A DNA stretch of 11,628 nucleotides, from NCBI GenBank assembly GCA_964481775.1, contig CAYZUX010000188.1, positions 1 to 11,628 on the forward strand. Direction: 5' to 3'. Shown here piece by piece: positions 7,530 through 11,628 of this stretch; the stretch's first letter is position 1, and each line of letters opens with the position of its first letter. A model generated the notes under the pieces. That model was not told the DNA's origin. It did no database searches and saw only the letters and a list, made by a program, of their open reading frames with translations. A program made the translations under genes and the position numbers. The stretch comes from OLB16 sp964481775. Its GTDB lineage: Bacteria > Hinthialibacterota > Hinthialibacteria > OLB16.

Positions 7530-8222
7530 ATGGAACAATGCATAATCAGAGGGTTTCGGGTTGGTCTGACTTGTTTGTTCATTTTCCTTATGGTGAGCAG
7601 TATGGGGCCAGTTTTCGCTCAAGGAGCTGGCCGTGGGGGTCCCCAGATGGATCCTAAGGACAGAGAGGCAGTCTGGAGCCTGGAAGCAAAGACAGTGGCA
7701 ACTGAGCTGGGTCTGGATGCGGAAAAAAGTGAAAAGCTCCACGCTGCTTACAAGGTTTCGCGCGAGCGGCTTCAGAAAGCGGTTGAAGCGATTCCCACGG
7801 GAGAGTCCAATGACTTTCGTGCACGCTATGAGTCTCGGCGCAAGGCCCGCCTGGCTGAAAATGACACCTTCGCCAAAGACCTGGCAGCCTTCCTTGATGA
7901 AGCCCAGGCCAAGAAGGCAGTGGAGCAGCTGACAGTCTTCTTTGGAAGGGGAGATATGACTGTCAAGTCGCTTTCTGACATCGTCACCAATCCGGAAACC
8001 CTGCTGAAGGCCATGAAGGTTCTCAATGCCCATCTCATCAAACTTGACAAGGAAATCGCAGGATCGATGGTGGAGGGGGTAGGTGTCGCTGAGGAACGCA
8101 GAGACCAGAGGAGCAAAATGGTCGAGGAACTGAATACTGAAATGGCGAAAATATTGAGTGAGGAAGAAATGACCAAGTGGAAGGAATCGACGGCCGACAG
8201 GAGGCCAGGAAGAAACCGGTAG
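7530..8222 (+). CDS. Exported helical protein of unknown function (Spy/CpxP-like layout)
   Basis: This 230-residue protein has a clear Sec signal peptide: RGFR, then a hydrophobic core (11-25) and a VFA-Q cleavage site after residue 30. The mature protein is rich in Lys, Glu, Arg and Ala and almost wholly helical in character. It contains LGLDAEKSEKLHAAYKVSRE (60-79) and, near the end, EMAKILSEEEMTKWKES (204-220). This hairpin-like layout with a loop such as SEEEMTKW recalls LTxxQ-motif periplasmic proteins (Spy/CpxP), but the exact motif is absent, so I assign no function. Only C4, in the signal peptide, is cysteine, so disulfides are not expected. The start is chosen over ATG 7473 because of the SD and signal peptide. 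It is the first plus-strand gene after the strand switch, 132 bp before the Fe-S gene. Confidence 0.8.
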   Translation: MEQCIIRGFRVGLTCLFIFLMVSSMGPVFAQGAGRGGPQMDPKDREAVWSLEAKTVATELGLDAEKSEKLHAAYKVSRERLQKAVEAIPTGESNDFRARYESRRKARLAENDTFAKDLAAFLDEAQAKKAVEQLTVFFGRGDMTVKSLSDIVTNPETLLKAMKVLNAHLIKLDKEIAGSMVEGVGVAEERRDQRSKMVEELNTEMAKILSEEEMTKWKESTADRRPGRNR

Positions 8223-8354
8223 AAAGAACTGAATCATCGAATGAGGTAGAGGTGACTTGATGGTCTCTGTAAGGAGGCTGTCAGGCCGTTCATTTGTCTT
8301 GTTTGTGTAGTTGGCGGAAAGATTTTTCACAATCTGCGTAATGAGGGGGATAGC

Positions 8355-9326
8355 GTGATAACCATGGATAAGGCCGGAAGCCTTGGAAATCCAAATTTGG
8401 AAATGAATATCCAGACTGCTGCAGAAGGGGATTCAGGCCTGACAAAAGCTTTGCGTAAGCTCCTTCTTCGCCGGGGTGCCAGTCTCGTTGGATTTGGTGA
8501 TGTTGCTAGGCTGGAGGGTGCTCCTGAAATTCAACAACCCAGGCGTTATCTACCGGATGCCACGACCCTGATTTCGATCGCTATACACATCAACGAGGGG
8601 TGCTGTGATCATGTGGCACAAAAAGAGGTTGTGACCTGGCATTCTTTTCAGATTTTTACCCTTGGGATTGTCAACCCCAGCCTGGATCGCCTTGCCCTCG
8701 AGGCATCCACGTTTTTGGAAGACCGCGGATACATCGCCTACCCGTTTCCCGCAAACTCTCCCCACGATATCCGTCCGTCACCGGAATACCCGGGTGGCCC
8801 GGGCGACATTTCTCACAAGCACGCCGCCGTGGCTTGCGGACTGGGTGAATTGGGGTGGCACACAATGCTGTTGACTCCCCAATTCGGGACACGACAGAAA
8901 CTCACGACCCTACTGACCACAGCCCCATTGGTCCCGGATCCGATGAGGGAGCAGGGATTTCTCTGCAATCCGGAAATGTGTGGATTCCAATGTGCGGAGG
9001 CTTGTCCCACTCATGCGATTCCAAAAAAACGGACAGAAAAGACAACAACAAGAATCAGAATGGATGGTGTACACCTTGAGTATGGAAAGCTGGTTGGATG
9101 GCGGTGCCGCTGGGGCTGTAGTGGCATGTTAACAAGTACAGGGGGATACAAGAACATTCCCATTCCCAATGAAGAGCCGACAGAAGACGAATTGCTCAAG
9201 TACAAAGCACAGATGGATCCCTGGCAGCTCCGTGAAAATTCCAAGTCCTATGCGGGACTGGTGCCCTATTGCGGAAAATGCCTGTGTGTCTGTCCGGTGA
9301 AACGAGGGGAGCAACCATTTGGATAG
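8355..9326 (+). CDS. QueG-like double [4Fe-4S] cluster reductase-family protein
   Basis: This is a 323-residue soluble protein. LTKALRKLLLRRGASLVGFGDV (29-50) and LISIAIHI (72-79) fit the N-terminal part of the epoxyqueuosine reductase (COG1600)/reductive-dehalogenase-like superfamily. HKHAAVACGLGELGW (154-168) followed by LLTPQFGTRQKL (172-183) matches the conserved cofactor-side segment of that superfamily. Two ferredoxin-like clusters follow: C204, C209, C213, C217-P, and C306, C309, C311, C313-P. An extra pair, C251 and C255 (CRWGC), lies between them. The family uses cobalamin and two [4Fe-4S] clusters; cobalamin binding here is inferred only. It is not called QueG because overall identity looks distant. 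The GTG start has AGGGGG five bases upstream; an ATG at 8364 is the alternative. The frame stays open for 50 codons after the TAG stop. Confidence 0.78.
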   Translation: MITMDKAGSLGNPNLEMNIQTAAEGDSGLTKALRKLLLRRGASLVGFGDVARLEGAPEIQQPRRYLPDATTLISIAIHINEGCCDHVAQKEVVTWHSFQIFTLGIVNPSLDRLALEASTFLEDRGYIAYPFPANSPHDIRPSPEYPGGPGDISHKHAAVACGLGELGWHTMLLTPQFGTRQKLTTLLTTAPLVPDPMREQGFLCNPEMCGFQCAEACPTHAIPKKRTEKTTTRIRMDGVHLEYGKLVGWRCRWGCSGMLTSTGGYKNIPIPNEEPTEDELLKYKAQMDPWQLRENSKSYAGLVPYCGKCLCVCPVKRGEQPFG

Positions 9327-9479
9327 AAGGAGAAATCGTTCGAGGAAATCCGTGGCGGCACCCGCTTCAAACTCACTGATCCGACAGTCACACCTGTGTT
9401 AACCGGAAGGGCACGTGTGTGGCGTCTACCCGATGGAACCCCATGGCCTGAATGGACTGAAACAAGGGATCCCCATTAA
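9327..9479 (+). other. In-frame open tail after the TAG of the Fe-S protein
   Basis: Directly after TAG 9324-9326 the same frame runs 50 sense codons to TAA 9477-9479. It would encode KEKSFEEIRGGTRFKL, later RVWRLPDGTPWPEWTE. It has no good start of its own. It may be the former C-terminus of the upstream protein, cut off by a nonsense change, or a chance open stretch: about a tenth of random sequence at this composition would stay open as long. Confidence 0.35.
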
Positions 9480-9515
9480 GTGATCTGGTAACCTGTTTTG
9501 ATTGGAAACTGGCTC

Positions 9516-9605
9516 TGGCGGAGAGGGGGGGATTCGAACCCCCGAAGGACTCACGCCCTTGCTCGCTTTCGAGGCGAGTGCCTTCAACCACTCGGCCACC
9601 TCTCC
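9516..9605 (-). tRNA. tRNA-Ser (anticodon CGA)
   Basis: The minus strand folds as a class II tRNA of 90 nt including an encoded CCA (9518-9516). The acceptor stem is GGAGAGG paired with CCTCTCC, with discriminator G. The anticodon stem is CTCGC/GCGAG with loop CTCGAAA, giving anticodon CGA (bases 9571-9569). There is a long variable arm (AAGGGCGTGAGTCCTT region) and a T-loop GGGGGTTCGAATCCCCC. It reads UCG serine codons. It lies alone, converging with the Fe-S gene and divergent from the DUF4331 gene. Confidence 0.97.
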
Positions 9606-9754
9606 GGGGTTGTTCACGGTGAATCAGGAACAGCCTTACCATACCAGAACCGTGCACCTGCTTCCAGAACTGTACCCATCTGGCTGTGATCCATCAGCAG
9701 GTTAGAGTTGATCCTGTGTTTCTCCCGATCTGATTCAGTCATGGAAAAACATGC

Positions 9755-9783
9755 TTTAAGAATGCATAAAATAGTCCTATATT
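9755..9783 (+). promoter_or_regulatory. Candidate sigma70-type promoter of the DUF4331 operon
   Basis: TTTAAG (9755-9760), a 17-base spacer and TATATT (9778-9783) stand 43 bases before the ATG at 9827. The -10 matches 5 of 6 consensus bases and the -35 only 3 of 6. The surrounding DNA is AT-rich. Confidence 0.45.
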
Positions 9784-9826
9784 AAAGATCAAAGATTCTT
9801 CCACAGCAGAAAGGAGATCTCGAAGG

Positions 9827-11308
9827 ATGAGACCGGCTAGACTCCTCCTCACACTCTGCTGGTTCCTCTGCTCAGCCCTTCCCCATGCCTTTGCCTCAAG
9901 TCACAGCGATGCTCCACTCATCAAACTCGATCCGGCTTCGGACAACACCGACCTTTATGCTTTCCTGAGCTATGAACCTGGAAGAGAAAACCATGTCACC
10001 CTGATCGCCAACTTCCTGCCGTTTCAGACCCCCGAAGGAGGGCCAGTTTTCTATAACCTGAATCCGGATGCCAGGTACCGGATCCATATCGACAACAATG
10101 GCGATGCGATCGAAGACAAGACCTTTGAGTTTTCCTTTCAAACGATCCAGCGGGATATCCAAGTCCCGATCAATGGAATCCCGGTTTCCGTCCCCATTCT
10201 GAACACGGGCGCTATATCACCGTTTTCGACTGGAAACTTAAGCCTGGAGCAAACTTTCCGAGTGGGTCTTATACATGGTTCCATCGAGACCATCTCTCCA
10301 ACTCTCGAGTATTTGACCAACGCTGGTAATGGGACAGGGGTTTTCAGAAAACCGGTCGATAACATCGGGACCAAATCGATAGCCAATTACCACACCTATT
10401 CCCAAGCTTTTATCCATGCCATGAATCTTCCTGGTGGAAGGGGTACTGGGCGGGTTTTTGTGGGACAAAGGGATGATCCATTTTATGTCGATCTGGGGGG
10501 GGTGTTCGATCTCCTACACATTTCCAATCCCACTGGTGAGCCTGTTCAGGGACAGGATGATCTTGATGGGAAAAGCATCACCTGCATGGCGATCGAAGTA
10601 CCAGTCCAGTTCCTGGTTCAGGAAGGCAACCCAGTCATCGGGGTCTGGACCTCCGTGGTTGTTCCGGCTCGGGGCCGGGGTCCCGACACAAACCAGGATG
10701 GGATTGTAGACTCCAAGGATCTGATCAATGTGGCTGGCAGTTACCTCCAGCCTGTGACTCGTACCATCAATACATTCACACAGGTGTCCCGTCTGGGAAA
10801 TCCACTCGTGAACGAACTGATCATTGGGATGAAAGACAAAGACCGCTTTAATGCCTCTCGTCCGAAACATGATGCTCAGTTCCAAAAATACTTCACGAAT
10901 CCGGTCTTGCCGTTCCACATAGGATTTCTGACGAGTCAACAACCGCCAAATCTGTTTCCACGTGTTGATTTTATGGAATTCTTCCTTCAAGGGATTCCGG
11001 AGGTTGTTGGAAACCCTCATGGTCCATTGGCCGATCTCTTGCGCCTGAATACATCGATTACTCCCACGCCGCGTGAATCCCAAGATCCTCTCGGTATCTT
11101 TGGTGGAGATCCCGCTGGGTTTCCCAATGGGAGAAGACCTGGAGATGATGTGGTGGATATCGTCCTGCGTGTGGCAATGGGATCAAGGCTTCCGTTATCC
11201 CAGGCGCCTGCCGGTCAACTTACCTGGACGGATGGAGTCAGACAGATTGCGGGAAATTTCGATAACGCCTTTCCATACCTGACAGATCCCAAAGCGGGAG
11301 AGGATTAG
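9827..11308 (+). CDS. Exported DUF4331 family protein with an EF-hand-like loop
   Basis: This 493-residue protein has a signal peptide cleaved after AFA (residue 23). The DUF4331 hallmarks appear in order: SSHSDAPLI at the mature N-terminus (24-32), DPASDNTDLYAF (35-46), YRIHIDNNGDAIED (84-97), FVGQRDDPFYVDLG (211-224), VSRLGNPLVNELII (320-333) with DKDRFNASRP (337-346), and GRRPGDDVVDIVLR (435-448). The family is exported or surface-associated and its biochemical role is not established. Unusually, DTNQDGIVDSKDL (287-299) has the Ca2+-loop pattern of EF-hands and dockerins (D1, N3, D5, G6, D9, D12). AAGGAG lies ten bases before the ATG. The next gene starts three bases after the stop codon, with its SD inside this gene, so the two form an operon. 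Confidence 0.9.
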   Translation: MRPARLLLTLCWFLCSALPHAFASSHSDAPLIKLDPASDNTDLYAFLSYEPGRENHVTLIANFLPFQTPEGGPVFYNLNPDARYRIHIDNNGDAIEDKTFEFSFQTIQRDIQVPINGIPVSVPILNTGAISPFSTGNLSLEQTFRVGLIHGSIETISPTLEYLTNAGNGTGVFRKPVDNIGTKSIANYHTYSQAFIHAMNLPGGRGTGRVFVGQRDDPFYVDLGGVFDLLHISNPTGEPVQGQDDLDGKSITCMAIEVPVQFLVQEGNPVIGVWTSVVVPARGRGPDTNQDGIVDSKDLINVAGSYLQPVTRTINTFTQVSRLGNPLVNELIIGMKDKDRFNASRPKHDAQFQKYFTNPVLPFHIGFLTSQQPPNLFPRVDFMEFFLQGIPEVVGNPHGPLADLLRLNTSITPTPRESQDPLGIFGGDPAGFPNGRRPGDDVVDIVLRVAMGSRLPLSQAPAGQLTWTDGVRQIAGNFDNAFPYLTDPKAGED

Positions 11309-11310
11309 CG

Positions 11311-11628
11311 ATGTGGAATGACTACTTCTCACTGCGGTTGAGTTGTGGGCTCTCCATGATCCTGCTCGCATTGGTTGGTAGTCATAGTTCAGCGCATGAC
11401 TTCTGGATCGAGCCATCAACATTTTCACCACGGACAGGAAGCGTGGTGGGAATCAGGCTGTGGAACGGTCAAGGTCTGGCGGGAGAGCCGTTCCCTCGCA
11501 GATTCCGTCACATTTCCCGATTCGATGTGACCTGTTCAGACCGAACCCAGGAGGTTCAGGGACTTGAAGGAGCGGATCCCGCAGGCCTCCATGAAGCCGA
11601 GCGAGGCGGAGATGCCGCCCTGCGCCGC
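11311..11628 (+). CDS. Exported DUF4198-like protein, truncated by the window end
   Basis: ATG 11311 opens a frame of 106 codons that is still open at the last base. Residues 1-28 form a signal peptide (hydrophobic 11-23, cleavage SSA-H), which leaves His29 as the predicted mature N-terminus. HDFWIEPSTFSPRTGSVVG (29-47) is the typical start of DUF4198 proteins, a family related to periplasmic components of nickel/cobalt uptake systems (NikK-type). GGAGAGG ends seven bases before the ATG, inside the DUF4331 gene, and the start lies 2 bp past that gene's TAG, so the genes are co-transcribed and probably coupled. Later residues (GLEGADPAGLHEAERGGDA, 85-103) are less diagnostic. Metal binding is inferred from the family only. 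Confidence 0.8.
   Translation, partial: MWNDYFSLRLSCGLSMILLALVGSHSSAHDFWIEPSTFSPRTGSVVGIRLWNGQGLAGEPFPRRFRHISRFDVTCSDRTQEVQGLEGADPAGLHEAERGGDAALRR

Noticed and set aside
7524..8330. Minus-strand 268-codon open frame
   Set aside because: It is the antisense shadow of the exported helical protein, which has an SD and a clear signal peptide on the plus strand.
9516..9605. tRNA-Ser as an integration (att) site
   Set aside because: No integrase gene or repeat of the tRNA 3' end is visible in the window.
9606..9680. Promoter for the tRNA-Ser gene
   Set aside because: TATGGT resembles a -10 element, but the best -35 candidate is about 20 bases away and poor, so no promoter is called.
10514..11083. 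Minus-strand 189-codon open frame
   Set aside because: It is the antisense shadow of the DUF4331 gene, where every conserved block of the family lies on the plus strand.

Overview
The window looks like chromosomal DNA from a Gram-negative-type bacterium of uncertain phylum. It encodes several exported proteins with Sec signal peptides, polytopic extracytoplasmic glycosyltransferases and a tRNA-Ser with encoded CCA. Most starts have good Shine-Dalgarno (SD) sequences. Base composition looks balanced by eye. The caspase plus formylglycine-generating-enzyme (FGE) remnant belongs to a family common in cyanobacteria, planctomycetes and other large-genome environmental bacteria, but nothing here fixes the lineage.

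Left block (1-6274, all minus strand, read right to left): a four-gene glycan-assembly cluster. In order it holds a GT-C membrane glycosyltransferase with a large C-terminal extracytoplasmic domain (6274-4298), a polyprenyl-phosphate-sugar-synthase-like GT2 with C-terminal membrane helices (4215-2899), a methyltransferase-GT2 fusion (2778-1219), and a second GT-C glycosyltransferase (1218 to the window edge, still open at base 1). The fusion's stop codon abuts the start of the last gene. Inferred scheme: the GT2 enzymes charge a lipid carrier with sugar on the cytoplasmic face, and the GT-C enzymes move that sugar to an extracytoplasmic acceptor.

Middle block (6275-7529): an AT-rich spacer, then a decayed minus-strand gene (7286-6521) holding pieces of a secreted caspase-FGE protein spread over three reading frames, with an in-frame TGA and a dispersed-repeat-like segment at the site of the lost FGE core. 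A spacer with a short leader-type ORF separates it from the plus-strand genes.

Right block: a small exported helical protein (7530-8222), a double [4Fe-4S] QueG-like protein (8355-9326) whose frame continues 50 codons past its TAG, tRNA-Ser(CGA) on the minus strand (9605-9516), and an operon of an exported DUF4331 protein (9827-11308) and a DUF4198-like exported protein (11311 to the window edge, truncated).

No CRISPR array, intact transposase or phage gene was seen. The items most worth a second look are the paired GT2/GT-C cluster with its methyltransferase fusion, the caspase-FGE wreck, the DUF4331/DUF4198 pair, and the amber-interrupted tail of the QueG-like gene.
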